From Micrococcaceae bacterium UBA3381 (GTDB lineage Bacteria > Actinomycetota > Actinomycetes > Actinomycetales > Micrococcaceae): a stretch of DNA of 21,708 bases. Positions 7,251 to 16,068 of this stretch are shown piece by piece. The DNA is taken from contig DEPX01000208.1 in assembly GCA_002358975.1 (NCBI GenBank), positions 1-21,708 on the forward strand, given 5' to 3'. Both the position numbers and the translations under genes were made by a program. The notes beneath the pieces were generated by a model, which had not been told where the DNA came from, searched no databases, and saw nothing but the letters and a program-made list of their open reading frames with translations. Positions within the stretch are counted from its first letter, which is position 1. Each line of letters opens with the position of its first letter.

Positions 7251-8485
7251 CAGTGGTTTCCTTCTTCAACAGAGTTTTGAGGCTGATTATCTACAGTGTG
7301 CATATCGGGTTCGGTACCTTCGGTGGTAGCTTCATGGGCCTGCGGGTCAAGTTCCGGCAACCGAATCAAAAAGGTAGATCCCTCACCCACAGCCGAGTCG
7401 ACCAGAATTTCGCCACCGTGATTCGACACCGTATGTTTGACGATGCTTAATCCCAGTCCCGTACCACCGGTGGCCCGCGAGCGCGCCGAATCCACGCGAT
7501 AGAATCTCTCGAAGATACGTTCACGATCTTCGTCGGCGATCCCGGGACCTTGATCTCGGACAGCTATGTGGACGACGTCTTCGTGCTTAGTGACCTCGAC
7601 CCACACGTTTGAGCCTTCTGGTGAATATGTCACGGCATTGTCTATGAGGTTGCGGATGGCTGTCATCAGCTGGTCATAATCTCCATATACCGAAAGTGGT
7701 TCTGGCTGCCGGCTGTAGATGGTGATGTCGCGAGACGAAGCTTCCGTGCGCACTCGGTCAATGGCGTCTGACACGAGCCGGGTGATGTTAAGGGGTTCGG
7801 CAGTTTCAACGATGTCGCGGCCTTGTAGCCGAGAAAGTGAGATCACATCCTGAACTAGTGCAGATAATCGCACAGACTCAATGGATAGTCGGCTGGCGAA
7901 GTGTCGAACAGCTTCCGGATCATCGGCAGCATCCTCGATTGCTTCGGCCAATAGGCTCATGGCTCCCACCGGGGTTTTCAGTTCGTGAGATACGTTTGCC
8001 ACAAAATCGTGACGAATAGCCTCCGTGCGATGCTGTTGAGAACGATCTTCAGCCATGATCACGATGTATTGATCTCCGATGGAAGCGGCACGAAGATGTA
8101 CTAACCAATTACCTTCAGCAGCCGATACGGCAGGCAGTTCGAACCGGTAATCATATAATTGTCCAGCAGTGCGCACCCTCGAGGTAAGTTCGGTCAATTG
8201 TTTATGGCCCAGCTGGTTACCACGTACTAGACCGAAGGCATAGGCCGAAGGGTTAGCTCGAACAACAGTATCGACGGCGTCAACAATCACATAGGCTTGG
8301 CCCACCACAGCTAAAACATCCAGTGCACCTTCAGGAATAGATTGTTTGTGTTCGGCTAACCGTTCGATGCGGGAGCGTGACGACATTCGGAAGGCGACCA
8401 TGGCGCCGACCGTAATGATGACCCCGGCAAGTCCAGATAGGACAGCTACAGAAACAAGACTTTCCACAGTTGTAACAGTACCCAT
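7250..8485 (-). CDS. senX3: Sensor histidine kinase SenX3
   Basis: Membrane-anchored kinase of 411 residues. One hydrophobic segment spans about 8-33 (VSVAVLSGLAGVIITVGAMV), followed by a PAS-like region (about 55-145). The HisKA domain has phospho-acceptor H167 in FVANVSHELKTP. The ATPase domain has the N-box NLIDNAVTYS, G1 DQGPGIADEDRERIFERF and G2 GGTGLGLSIVKH. All catalytic boxes are intact. The chosen ATG has only a weak purine-rich upstream stretch (GAAAAGA). The phosphate-signalling regulator gene phoU, often nearby in relatives, is not in this window; the upstream neighbour is the pab locus. The ~120 nt between them show no clear promoter or terminator. Confidence 0.92.
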   Translation of the reverse strand: MGTVTTVESLVSVAVLSGLAGVIITVGAMVAFRMSSRSRIERLAEHKQSIPEGALDVLAVVGQAYVIVDAVDTVVRANPSAYAFGLVRGNQLGHKQLTELTSRVRTAGQLYDYRFELPAVSAAEGNWLVHLRAASIGDQYIVIMAEDRSQQHRTEAIRHDFVANVSHELKTPVGAMSLLAEAIEDAADDPEAVRHFASRLSIESVRLSALVQDVISLSRLQGRDIVETAEPLNITRLVSDAIDRVRTEASSRDITIYSRQPEPLSVYGDYDQLMTAIRNLIDNAVTYSPEGSNVWVEVTKHEDVVHIAVRDQGPGIADEDRERIFERFYRVDSARSRATGGTGLGLSIVKHTVSNHGGEILVDSAVGEGSTFLIRLPELDPQAHEATTEGTEPDMHTVDNQPQNSVEEGNH

Positions 8486-8609
8486 TCTTTTCGGCTCGGG
8501 CTGGCGCTTTTCTTACTTGGGCTCTAAGTACACGAGATTGTTGAGAAGAATTCATGACTTGTTTACTTTGGCTTCGCCATAGGTCGCGTTGGCAGGATCG
8601 GTGGGAACA

Positions 8610-9410
8610 TCAGGTTATAAATTTATTCCACCAGGCTGCCTGCCACCATTCCAGATCAGGATGTCGCACAACATTGGTTCGCCCCGCGACACTGCTGATC
8701 GTGGTAACTGGAGAGATGCCGTGCAACGTGTTGGCAAACCAGACCGGAAATCGGCCGGAAACTATTTGTTGTATTGTCACGGGTCTGCGCGTTACCAAAA
8801 TTTGATGGGCTTTTGCGTGCTGGGCGATGCGTTGCGCAGCGATGGATGGCAATTGCTGTCCAGCTTGGCACAACACGAGCTGCCGGGTATCTGGCCAGAT
8901 CAACAGTGCCCCGGTTGAGGTTTCATGGATCTTATCGCCGTCGTGAAGTACGACGTCGTCAGCGGGCGCATCGCGAACCCATTGGCTCAACATGGCTATG
9001 TCGGGTCCCTTAATTGTTGGTACTGTGCGCGGATCGGTTTCTGCGGGGATCCATAAGCTGGTGGACTGTCGAGCTGGTGGTGCAGATCTGACCAACAACA
9101 CAATTCGCCATGCTCCTTGATGGGGTTCGAGGCTGATTCGTGGAAAGAAGTCTGTGTCTGGATGCTGTTGTGAAAGTTCCCGGAGCTGGTGGTTAAGCAT
9201 TGCTGCAAAATACGGGGCAGCTATAGGCGCTACATGTTCAGGCGATTGCTTAGCAATACCAGCCATAAACCGTTGGACGTGGTCGTGGAGACCCCATGTC
9301 TGGCCGGACTGTACCCGCCATGAATCGGCTACCAGCAATGTGTCGTTTCCCGATGTTGCTATGGGATGGAATGTGTCCTCAGACCAAAGGAACGACTGTG
9401 GCAAACTCAC
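8610..9410 (-). CDS. Aminodeoxychorismate lyase-like protein (PLP fold type IV, PabC-like)
   Basis: This 266-residue protein resembles class IV PLP enzymes (branched-chain aminotransferase / 4-amino-4-deoxychorismate lyase). PabC removes pyruvate from aminodeoxychorismate to give p-aminobenzoate for folate. Visible family marks are ADSWRVQSGQTWGLHDHV near the N-terminus, a lysine at 134 (TIKGPD) at the expected cofactor-lysine position, IHETSTGALLIW (163 Glu) and ANTLHGISPV. The match is weaker than for typical PabC, so specificity is inferred mostly from the gene upstream. The start is GTG overlapping the pabAB stop by 4 nt (GTGA), with GGAG 8 nt upstream, a coupled pair. A D-amino-acid aminotransferase-like activity is the main alternative. 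Confidence 0.75.
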   Translation of the reverse strand: MSLPQSFLWSEDTFHPIATSGNDTLLVADSWRVQSGQTWGLHDHVQRFMAGIAKQSPEHVAPIAAPYFAAMLNHQLRELSQQHPDTDFFPRISLEPHQGAWRIVLLVRSAPPARQSTSLWIPAETDPRTVPTIKGPDIAMLSQWVRDAPADDVVLHDGDKIHETSTGALLIWPDTRQLVLCQAGQQLPSIAAQRIAQHAKAHQILVTRRPVTIQQIVSGRFPVWFANTLHGISPVTTISSVAGRTNVVRHPDLEWWQAAWWNKFIT

Positions 9411-11383
9411 CTTATTTGCTCCGCGACACAGTCTATCAGCGCCTGAGCTTTCAAATGTTTTTCTTGGTTTTCTGCGGCGGGGTCAGATCCCACAACAACG
9501 GCACCTCCAGCACCGATGCTCAAGTTTCCGTCGTCTAACACTATGGTCCGGATGACGACGCTGAGCTCGGCGGTATTATTGTCACCAAGCCACCCCATGG
9601 CACCCGAATAAATGCCCCGCGGCCCGGCTTCTAGGTCATCGAGGACTGCCAAGCTCGCCAGCTTGGGCGCGCCTGTCATTGAACCTCCAGGAAATACTGC
9701 AGCCAAGACTTGAGTTATGGGAGTGCCCGGTAATAACTGCCCGTTCACTGTGGTCACTAGCTGATGTACCGTAGTGAAAGATTCCACTGCCATAAGTTTT
9801 GGAACCTGAACTGTTCCGGGAACGGTGACGGGTGCTAGATCATCGCGCAGCAGATCGGCAATCATGAGGTTTTCCGATTGGATTTTCGGGTCGCGGGCCA
9901 TCTGGTTGGCGACCTTGGCATCCAAGTAAGGATCGTGGCTACGAGCGACGGTTCCTTTTATTGGTTTTGACTCTATGGTGCCTTCAGTGTCGACACTGAG
10001 GTATTTTTCGGGTGATGCAGCTAAGATTTCAAGTTTGTCGTCGAATGTGTTGAATCGTAAATAACCGGCATAAGGTGCCGGATTACGGCTACGTAGCCGT
10101 AGGTAAAGCTGCAGACCATCCAGGTCATCGGCATCTATGCTGCATGTGTCTGTGAGGCAAATGCCAGCAGCGTCCCCGCCTTTGAGCTGTGTTTGGATAC
10201 GGGTTACGGCTTGTTGATATTCCTTGGCTGACAGACGCCAACGGCCCTCAATACTGCTGCGGTCAGCGGCTGTCGTTTCGGGTGTGGGGCCGAAGACTAC
10301 AGCTGACTCTAAAACGTCCAGCAATGACGCATCTTGGTAGGCGAACAGCACGGTCCGCTGTTTGTCATGGTTATAGTGTAAAAACGCTTGCGGGCGGATC
10401 CAATAAGCGTCCGGAGTGCTAGCGCGCCATCTATTTCGGTGTCCTGCTATGGTGGCTTGTTTGGCTTCATACCCGAGATATCCAACCCAGCCTCCGGTAA
10501 ACCCAGGAAAATTTGGGACCTGAGCAGGCTGCCACGAGTGGTCAGCGATGTATTTCAAGACGTCCACGTTGAGGCTGTGCACTGTATCGCCAGTTTGTAC
10601 GTCTAACTGGTTAGTTTCCACGTCCCAACGGATCGTTTGGGCTAGTGGTCCATGATTCGTGCCCAACAGTGAAGTATTACCCTGACCTAAATGTGCCGAG
10701 GCTGAATCTAACCAGAATGCCGCAGATGCTTGAGCCTGTAAATTTATGAACGTGCTCGCTGTATCGAGTTCTCCGGATAACTGGCGGGTAAAAACATTGA
10801 CACGTGGACGTGGAGCCCTTGCGACCATCGGTTGTTTCCCAGCATCAGCGTGTCTGGGAGCCAGCGCTAAAAAGTTGTCAATCAGTTTTGCTCCAGCCCT
10901 CGATTGCAATGCTGCTGGATCGGCGTGGATCCCCCAGTGGTGGGTGCCCTGGACTCGAAAAGCTAAGACGGCGTCGTTCTCATCGGTAGCATGAATGCTA
11001 AATTCTGTGGGAGCCATATTGACTAACCGCCACGGATGATAACTGATAAGTTCTACAGGATTTGCCAGGCCTGCGAAAATGCCAGTGGCTGAATGACTGT
11101 GCGTTATCGGTTGCCCGTAAATTGGCTGAGTCAGCGCCGTTGTCCTATGACCGTAGGTTTCTGCCAAATGCTGGTAACCGGCACCAATAGCAAGTACAGG
11201 TAGGTTCGGTACCGATTTCAACAGCTCTAAGTCTGCTTTTGCCGGACCGTGGCCAACCACCACGTGGCTATAGTCCTCCAAATCCACCTCAGCCAACTCG
11301 GTGGCGGCCATAATATGTACCGCCCCGAGTTGGTGTGTGAGAATTCGGGTTGTAAAGCCGTGATTGTCGACGACGAGGATCAT
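9407..11383 (-). CDS. pabB: Fused PabA-PabB protein: degenerate glutaminase domain plus aminodeoxychorismate synthase domain
   Basis: The 658-residue protein carries a class I glutamine amidotransferase-like domain (about 1-180) and a chorismate-binding domain (about 200-658). The C-terminal half keeps PIKGT at 474-478, whose lysine 476 is the PabB-type residue (TrpE has Ala there), plus SPEKYLS, ENLMIADLLRDDL, FPGGSMTGAPK and GIYSGAMGWL. It should make 4-amino-4-deoxychorismate for folate. The N-terminal half has lost its catalytic triad: the usual GVCLGHQ reads AIGAGYQ (65-71, Gly at 67), and the usual QFHPES region reads WGIHADPA (150-157). Ammonia must then come from free NH3 or another glutaminase. 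The ATG at 11383 has no close ribosome site. It lies 23 nt after gpmA. Confidence 0.88.
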   Translation of the reverse strand: MILVVDNHGFTTRILTHQLGAVHIMAATELAEVDLEDYSHVVVGHGPAKADLELLKSVPNLPVLAIGAGYQHLAETYGHRTTALTQPIYGQPITHSHSATGIFAGLANPVELISYHPWRLVNMAPTEFSIHATDENDAVLAFRVQGTHHWGIHADPAALQSRAGAKLIDNFLALAPRHADAGKQPMVARAPRPRVNVFTRQLSGELDTASTFINLQAQASAAFWLDSASAHLGQGNTSLLGTNHGPLAQTIRWDVETNQLDVQTGDTVHSLNVDVLKYIADHSWQPAQVPNFPGFTGGWVGYLGYEAKQATIAGHRNRWRASTPDAYWIRPQAFLHYNHDKQRTVLFAYQDASLLDVLESAVVFGPTPETTAADRSSIEGRWRLSAKEYQQAVTRIQTQLKGGDAAGICLTDTCSIDADDLDGLQLYLRLRSRNPAPYAGYLRFNTFDDKLEILAASPEKYLSVDTEGTIESKPIKGTVARSHDPYLDAKVANQMARDPKIQSENLMIADLLRDDLAPVTVPGTVQVPKLMAVESFTTVHQLVTTVNGQLLPGTPITQVLAAVFPGGSMTGAPKLASLAVLDDLEAGPRGIYSGAMGWLGDNNTAELSVVIRTIVLDDGNLSIGAGGAVVVGSDPAAENQEKHLKAQALIDCVAEQIR

Positions 11384-11406
11384 GCGGGCTAATCACAGCT
11401 CCGAAA

Positions 11407-12153
11407 TCATTTGCCCTGAGCGGCAACAGCGGCAGCACCAGCTGCCGCGGCGTCTGGGTCCAGGAAGCGGGCTTTTGTTACTGGCTGCATATTGGCATCA
11501 ATCGCGTAAGCAAATGGGATTCCGGTGGGCAGGTTGAGTTCAGAAATGTCGTCGTCGGAGATACCCTCGAGGTGTTTCACAAGGGCACGTAACGAATTAC
11601 CGTGCGCAACGACTAGAACCGTTTTCCCATCTGCCAACTGCGGGACAATATTGTCGTACCAATACGGGATCAGACGATCAACGACGTCCTTGAGGCATTC
11701 AGTGCGTGGAATGTCCTCACCCAGTAGAGCGTAGCGTTCGTCGCGGTACTGGGAAAATTCTTCGTCGTCGTTCAGCATTGGCGGCGGGGTATCGTAAGAG
11801 CGGCGCCAGGTCATGAACTTTTCGTCGCCGTGTTTTTCACGAATTTCGGCTTTGTTCATGCCTTGTAGCGCACCATAATGGCGTTCATTCAGACGCCAAG
11901 TCCGCTGGGTTGGGATCCACTGACGGTCAGCGGTTTCAAGAGCCAGATTAGCTGTAGTGATAGCGCGACGCAGCAACGAAGTGTGCACGACGTCGGGTAG
12001 AAGACTTTCGTCTTTGAGTAGTTGTCCGGCACGGGCTGCCTCGGTGCGACCTTTATCAGTTAGTGGGACATCCACCCAACCGGTAAATTGGTTGAGCTCA
12101 TTCCACGTAGACTGTCCGTGGCGCAGTAAAACCAGTTTTGATGTTGTAGCCAT
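11407..12153 (-). CDS. gpmA: 2,3-bisphosphoglycerate-dependent phosphoglycerate mutase
   Basis: The 248-residue glycolytic enzyme interconverts 3- and 2-phosphoglycerate in the cytoplasm. The phosphohistidine motif LLRHGQSTWN places catalytic H12, the second histidine is H184 (VVAHGNSLRA), and E90 sits in RLNERHYGALQG. FTGWVDVPLTDKG and RRSYDTPPP are typical of the dPGM family, and the length is normal. The ATG has AGGTAAAG about 8 nt upstream. In actinobacteria gpm commonly lies close to senX3-regX3 and to a DUF2516 gene; here the pab genes separate it from senX3. Confidence 0.95.
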   Translation of the reverse strand: MATTSKLVLLRHGQSTWNELNQFTGWVDVPLTDKGRTEAARAGQLLKDESLLPDVVHTSLLRRAITTANLALETADRQWIPTQRTWRLNERHYGALQGMNKAEIREKHGDEKFMTWRRSYDTPPPMLNDDEEFSQYRDERYALLGEDIPRTECLKDVVDRLIPYWYDNIVPQLADGKTVLVVAHGNSLRALVKHLEGISDDDISELNLPTGIPFAYAIDANMQPVTKARFLDPDAAAAGAAAVAAQGK

Positions 12154-12174
12154 GGGGGTAACTTTACCTGGTCA

Positions 12175-12486
12175 TTACGTCCACATTTCGAATTGGCGTT
12201 TCGGACCGGCGAGATACACTCCGGCAGCGATAATGGAAGCAAGTCCAAATAGCCCCATCTGCCCACCGTAGAAGACGGTTAACGCAGCTGAACCCAAACC
12301 AAATATAAGCGCGCCACCGAGAATCAATAGCCAGGTAGCCTTGGTCTGATTGGTGTGGTTTTCAAAGGCAGCCGTGGGACGACGTGCCGCATCCGCCATT
12401 GCCCAAATCACCATGCCTGCACCCACCAGTGCCAACCCGGCCTGTAGACCGTATTCAATCATCACAACCATGCGCAAAAAGTCCAT
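12175..12486 (-). CDS. DUF2516-type small membrane protein
   Basis: This 103-residue hydrophobic protein has about three membrane segments: EYGLQAGLALVGAGMVIWAM (11-30), a central ATWLLILGGALIFGLG (about 50-66) and GLFGLASIIAAGVYL (about 78-92). The loop ADAARRPTAAF after the first segment and TKATWL before the second are typical of DUF2516. These proteins are found next to gpm in several Micrococcales; their function is unknown. ATGs at residues 1, 6 and 9 are all possible starts, and none has a convincing ribosome site. It is 21 nt upstream of gpmA and divergent from tmk, so it probably heads the gpmA-pab operon. Confidence 0.75.
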   Translation of the reverse strand: MDFLRMVVMIEYGLQAGLALVGAGMVIWAMADAARRPTAAFENHTNQTKATWLLILGGALIFGLGSAALTVFYGGQMGLFGLASIIAAGVYLAGPKRQFEMWT

Positions 12487-12546
12487 AGGATTAGTCTAGT
12501 AGGTGGTACTGGACTATTGGGGCCATACGATCAGAAAGGTTGTGAC

Positions 12547-13176
12547 ATGACGGGACTATTTGTAGTGTTTGAGGGCGCCGACGGCACGGGAAAGTCCACG
12601 CAGGTGTCGGCTACGGCTCAAGCACTGCAGAACGCCGGACACGAAGTGATTATTACTCGAGAGCCTGGCGGTTCCGATGTTGCTGAAGCCTTACGCTCGC
12701 TTGTTTTGGATCCAGCCACCAACGTTGATGATATGACGGAAACGTTACTTTTCGCCGCAGCACGAGCTGACCACATGGAAAAAACGATTCGGCCGGCCTT
12801 AAACGCCGGAAAGATAGTGATCTCGGATCGCTTCGTTGGGTCGTCTATTGCCTACCAAAGTGCCGGACGCGGGGTGTCCCAACACGTAGTAACAAAAATT
12901 AATCAATATGCCACCGGAGCGGTCAGCCCAGATCTAACCATTATCCTCGATCTGGACACCGGACTTGCCGATACCCGACGTTGTACTCGCGACACGGTCG
13001 TTGATCGAATGGAGTCAGCCCCCAACGGTTTCCAAGATGCGGTGCGCGCTTCCTTTTTAGTTCAGGCCAAAGCCGCACCAGAACGTCACCTAGTGATTAA
13101 CGCAGACCAACCGGCCGACACCATAACCGAGCAAATCCTGACATACCTGCAAACCCATCATGGAGTAACACTGTAA
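12547..13176 (+). CDS. tmk: Thymidylate kinase
   Basis: The 209-residue enzyme phosphorylates dTMP to dTDP for DNA synthesis. The P-loop is GADGTGKST at 10-18, followed by TREPGGSDVAE (near 38-47, dTMP phosphate contacts) and DRFVGSSIAYQSAGRG (94-109). The ATG at 12547 has AGAAAGG 7 nt upstream and begins right before the P-loop strand as in the family; an upstream in-frame ATG at 12517 would add ten unrelated residues. The stop overlaps the holB start by one base (TAATG), so the pair is coupled, a common arrangement. Confidence 0.95.
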   Translation: MTGLFVVFEGADGTGKSTQVSATAQALQNAGHEVIITREPGGSDVAEALRSLVLDPATNVDDMTETLLFAAARADHMEKTIRPALNAGKIVISDRFVGSSIAYQSAGRGVSQHVVTKINQYATGAVSPDLTIILDLDTGLADTRRCTRDTVVDRMESAPNGFQDAVRASFLVQAKAAPERHLVINADQPADTITEQILTYLQTHHGVTL

Positions 13177-14348
13177 TGGCCAACCCAGTCTGGCAATCCC
13201 TAGCCGGCCAGCAGGCGGTCATCGCCCAACTGAGTCGTCCAGAAACGATCCATACACCAACTCATGCTTGGTTATTCACCGGCCCACCCGGGTCTGGGCG
13301 CTCACTAGCTGCCCGAGCGTTTGCTCAAACCTTGCAATGCGAACAGTCCGATCCCAAAGATCGCGGCTGTGGCCAATGTCAAGCCTGTATTACCATCGCG
13401 GCAGGCACCCATGCTGACGTCAATATCGTGACCACCGAAAAAGTTCAATACGCCATCGAAGATGTCCGCGGGCTTGTAGCGGATGCCTATGACCGCCCAT
13501 CCACCGGCCGTTGGCGAATCATTATTATTGAAGACGCCGATCGAATGACCGAACGCGCGACCAACGTGTTGCTGAAAGCCATAGAAGAGCCACCCGAACG
13601 AACCATCTGGATGCTCTCGGCGCCGTCGCCGGCCGATGTATTAGTAACCATCCGGTCGCGGACCCGGCATATTAACTTAGTAATCCCTACGGTCGATGAT
13701 GTTGCGCATCTACTGGCCTCCCGCGACGGTATTGACCACCAGCTTGCCCAGCAATGCGCTCGCGCATCGCAATCGCACGTTGGGGTGGCCCGCTGGCTAG
13801 CTCGCTCTTCGGAAGCCCGCGAACGCCGAGATATGATTGTGAACTTGCCTTTCACGGTCCGGTCCGCATCAGCGGCTATGGAGTCTGCAGAGAATTTGCA
13901 CAAACTCGTCCAGACAGAGGCCGAAGCCTCCTCTAATGATCGTAATACGGCTGAACGGACCCGCTTACTACGTTCGCTGGGTCTGGCCGAGGATGAGACT
14001 GTCCCACCAAAACTCCGTGTACACGTCCGGCGAATGGAAGATAACCAGACAGCGCGAAACCGTAGGGCTATTCATGATGCACTGGATAGGGCCATGATTG
14101 ATCTTTCCGGTATTTACCGCGACTTACTCGTGTTACACCTATCATCTACAACAACACTTATTAACGAGCATATGCGGGCAAAACTCACCGAATACAGCAT
14201 AACTGTAACGGCTGAGCATTGCCTTGGCGCCTTAGAAGCTATAAATACGGCACGTCGGCGACTCGCAGGTAATGTGCCCCCACAGTTGGCTCTGGAAGCG
14301 ATGCTCCTAGCATTTATTCCTCGGACTCGTCGGCACGCACCCCTATAA
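13176..14348 (+). CDS. holB: DNA polymerase III delta-prime subunit
   Basis: This 390-residue clamp-loader AAA+ subunit helps open the beta clamp and load it on primed DNA. The N-terminal AAA+ domain has a P-loop-like GPPGSGRS (36-43) with Arg in place of the usual Lys. It also has a four-cysteine zinc module (C55, C65, C68, C71), IIIIEDADRM (115-124), LLKAIEEPPERTIW and a sensor-1 region reading SRTRH where gamma-type subunits have SRC. The changed P-loop lysine fits delta-prime being a non-hydrolysing member. Length is normal for actinobacterial members, and the helical C-terminal collar (about 270-390) is present. It is coupled to tmk. Confidence 0.92.
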   Translation: MANPVWQSLAGQQAVIAQLSRPETIHTPTHAWLFTGPPGSGRSLAARAFAQTLQCEQSDPKDRGCGQCQACITIAAGTHADVNIVTTEKVQYAIEDVRGLVADAYDRPSTGRWRIIIIEDADRMTERATNVLLKAIEEPPERTIWMLSAPSPADVLVTIRSRTRHINLVIPTVDDVAHLLASRDGIDHQLAQQCARASQSHVGVARWLARSSEARERRDMIVNLPFTVRSASAAMESAENLHKLVQTEAEASSNDRNTAERTRLLRSLGLAEDETVPPKLRVHVRRMEDNQTARNRRAIHDALDRAMIDLSGIYRDLLVLHLSSTTTLINEHMRAKLTEYSITVTAEHCLGALEAINTARRRLAGNVPPQLALEAMLLAFIPRTRRHAPL

Positions 14349-14364
14349 CTTTGCAAAGGAACCA

Positions 14365-15900
14365 ATGTCTACCACCACACGCCCGCTAGCTGCCTTTGCC
14401 ACTTTAGTTGCGCTAGTGCTTACGGCCTGCTCCCCTGGTGCGCCTGAGCAAACGAAAGACGACCAAGCCGAATCGGCACCAGCGGGACTTGAATCATTTT
14501 ATGAACAAGACATTACTTGGGATACTTGCGACGATAACGACGGTTTTGATTGTGGCACGGTAGAGGTTCCTATGGACTACGAGAACCCGGACGACAAAAG
14601 CATTGAGATACATCTAACCCGTGACACCGAAACAGCATCTGAGCAACCCATGTTATTTAATCCGGGCGGCCCGGGTTCGTCGGGTATTTCATTTGTTCAA
14701 GAATCCCTGAATTCTATGCTGTCGAAAAATCTGCTCGACAATATTTCCGCCATCGGTTTTGATCCTCGTGGTGTCGGAGCCTCAGAGCCCATTCAGTGCG
14801 AAACCGGCGAAGAATTTGATGATTCTCGCGAGACGGTCTTTGACCCGTCCACGCCTGAAGGGTGGCAAGAATCTATCGAAAAAAATAAAGAATATGGACA
14901 GCAGTGCATTGAACGCTCAGGCGAGTTAATGGGTTTTGTCGACACAACTTCTGCTGCCCAGGACATGGACATTATCCGTGCAGCTATGGGTGAGCCACAG
15001 CTGCACTATTTTGGGCTATCTTATGGCACAAAGCTCGGGGCCACTTATGCTGAACTATTTCCCGAAAACGTTGGCAAATTTGTTTTAGATTCAGTCCTAC
15101 CGCCCAGCGCAGAATCATTCGAAGTATCAAAAGCACAATCTACTGGGTTCGAGCAGTCGTTGCATGCCTGGGCAGATTGGTGTTCCGAAACTTCAGACTG
15201 CAATATTGGTGAGGATGGTGATGCCGAATCAGTCATTACTGAGGTGACTGACTTCATCGCTGAGGTTGAAGATGACCCCATCGAATATCCGGATGGTCGA
15301 ACGCAACCGATATCGGATTTGTTTTTTGGTATTGTCATCCCACTGTATTCACAAGATAGCTGGGATTTACTGGCCTTGGCCTTTGAACAGGCCCTAGATG
15401 GCGATTACGAACATTCTCAATATCGCCCACTATTCTTATACTTCGCCGATACTTATCACGGACGAATGGACTCGGGAGAATATAGCAACGAGACCGCTGC
15501 ATTTAATGCCATCAACTGTTTGGACTACACAGGCACCGATAAAACTTTCGATCAGGTGGCTCAAGAAGCCGAGGAGCTTGAAGAAAACGCCCCAATCTTT
15601 GGGAAATACATGTCATACTCCGCAGGCTGTAACGGCTGGCCTGTAGACCCTGTAGAGCCCGTAGGGTCAACCGATGCTGAAGGCTCTGACCCAATTATCG
15701 TCAGCGGGCTCACCTCAGATCCAGCTACCCCGCTGCAATTCTCCAAGGACCTGGCAGACCAACTCGATAATGGTATTCATATCACCGTAGAGGGCGAAGG
15801 TCACGGCGCTTATTCCAAAGAAAACCAATGCATTGTTGAGGCCGTTGATGAGTATATTCTCGAAGATGAAGTGCCTGAGGACAATATGGTCTGCGAATAA
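14365..15900 (+). CDS. Lipoprotein alpha/beta-hydrolase, tripeptidyl-aminopeptidase-like (peptidase S33)
   Basis: This is a cell-surface serine hydrolase of 511 residues. The signal peptide (RPLAAFATLVALVLTAC) ends in a lipobox with C22 lipidated. The oxyanion region is FNPGGPGSSG (98-107), the nucleophile S219 lies in GLSYG, and the TAP-like C-terminal domain supplies D452 (TSDPATP) and H480 (EGHGAY). The family includes Streptomyces tripeptidyl aminopeptidases and SlpD/SlpE, which release N-terminal tripeptides from extracellular proteins. The mature protein is very rich in Asp and Glu. AAAGGA lies 4 nt before the ATG. It follows holB after only 16 nt, so it may share the tmk-holB transcript. 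No clear terminator follows before the tRNA promoter. Confidence 0.88.
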   Translation: MSTTTRPLAAFATLVALVLTACSPGAPEQTKDDQAESAPAGLESFYEQDITWDTCDDNDGFDCGTVEVPMDYENPDDKSIEIHLTRDTETASEQPMLFNPGGPGSSGISFVQESLNSMLSKNLLDNISAIGFDPRGVGASEPIQCETGEEFDDSRETVFDPSTPEGWQESIEKNKEYGQQCIERSGELMGFVDTTSAAQDMDIIRAAMGEPQLHYFGLSYGTKLGATYAELFPENVGKFVLDSVLPPSAESFEVSKAQSTGFEQSLHAWADWCSETSDCNIGEDGDAESVITEVTDFIAEVEDDPIEYPDGRTQPISDLFFGIVIPLYSQDSWDLLALAFEQALDGDYEHSQYRPLFLYFADTYHGRMDSGEYSNETAAFNAINCLDYTGTDKTFDQVAQEAEELEENAPIFGKYMSYSAGCNGWPVDPVEPVGSTDAEGSDPIIVSGLTSDPATPLQFSKDLADQLDNGIHITVEGEGHGAYSKENQCIVEAVDEYILEDEVPEDNMVCE

Positions 15901-15912
15901 GTTCAGAGCGTT

Positions 15913-15942
15913 TTGACCAATGCAATAAAAACTGGCTAAGAT
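15913..15942 (+). promoter_or_regulatory. SigA-type promoter of tRNA-Thr
   Basis: TTGACC (15913-15918) and TAAGAT (15937-15942) are separated by 18 nt. The tRNA begins 33 nt after the -10 box, so transcription would start near 15949 with a short leader to be trimmed. Confidence 0.75.
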
Positions 15943-15974
15943 CTTATCGGACCACGTTAGACTTAACGTTCCGC

Positions 15975-16047
15975 GCCGACTTAGCTCAGCTGGTAGAGCA
16001 GCTCCCTCGTAAAGAGCAGGTCACCGGTTCGAATCCGGTAGTCGGCT
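15975..16047 (+). tRNA. tRNA-Thr (anticodon CGU, reads ACG)
   Basis: The 73-nt cloverleaf has acceptor GCCGACT/AGTCGGC, D-stem GCTC/GAGC, anticodon loop CTCGTAA, T-arm ACCGG-TTCGAAT-CCGGT and discriminator T. CCA is not encoded. The anticodon stem GCTCC/AGAGC has four good pairs and a C-A mismatch at 31-39, next to the loop. Confidence 0.93.
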
Positions 16048-16068
16048 CTGGCCACTTGAAGAGGTACC

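Noticed and set aside
8331..8555. Minus-strand frame with a Cys-rich NGYCYNCGKSCFC segment
   Set aside because: It overlaps the start of senX3 in another frame, where the kinase membrane segment is clearly the coding one; the cysteines come from that frame shift.
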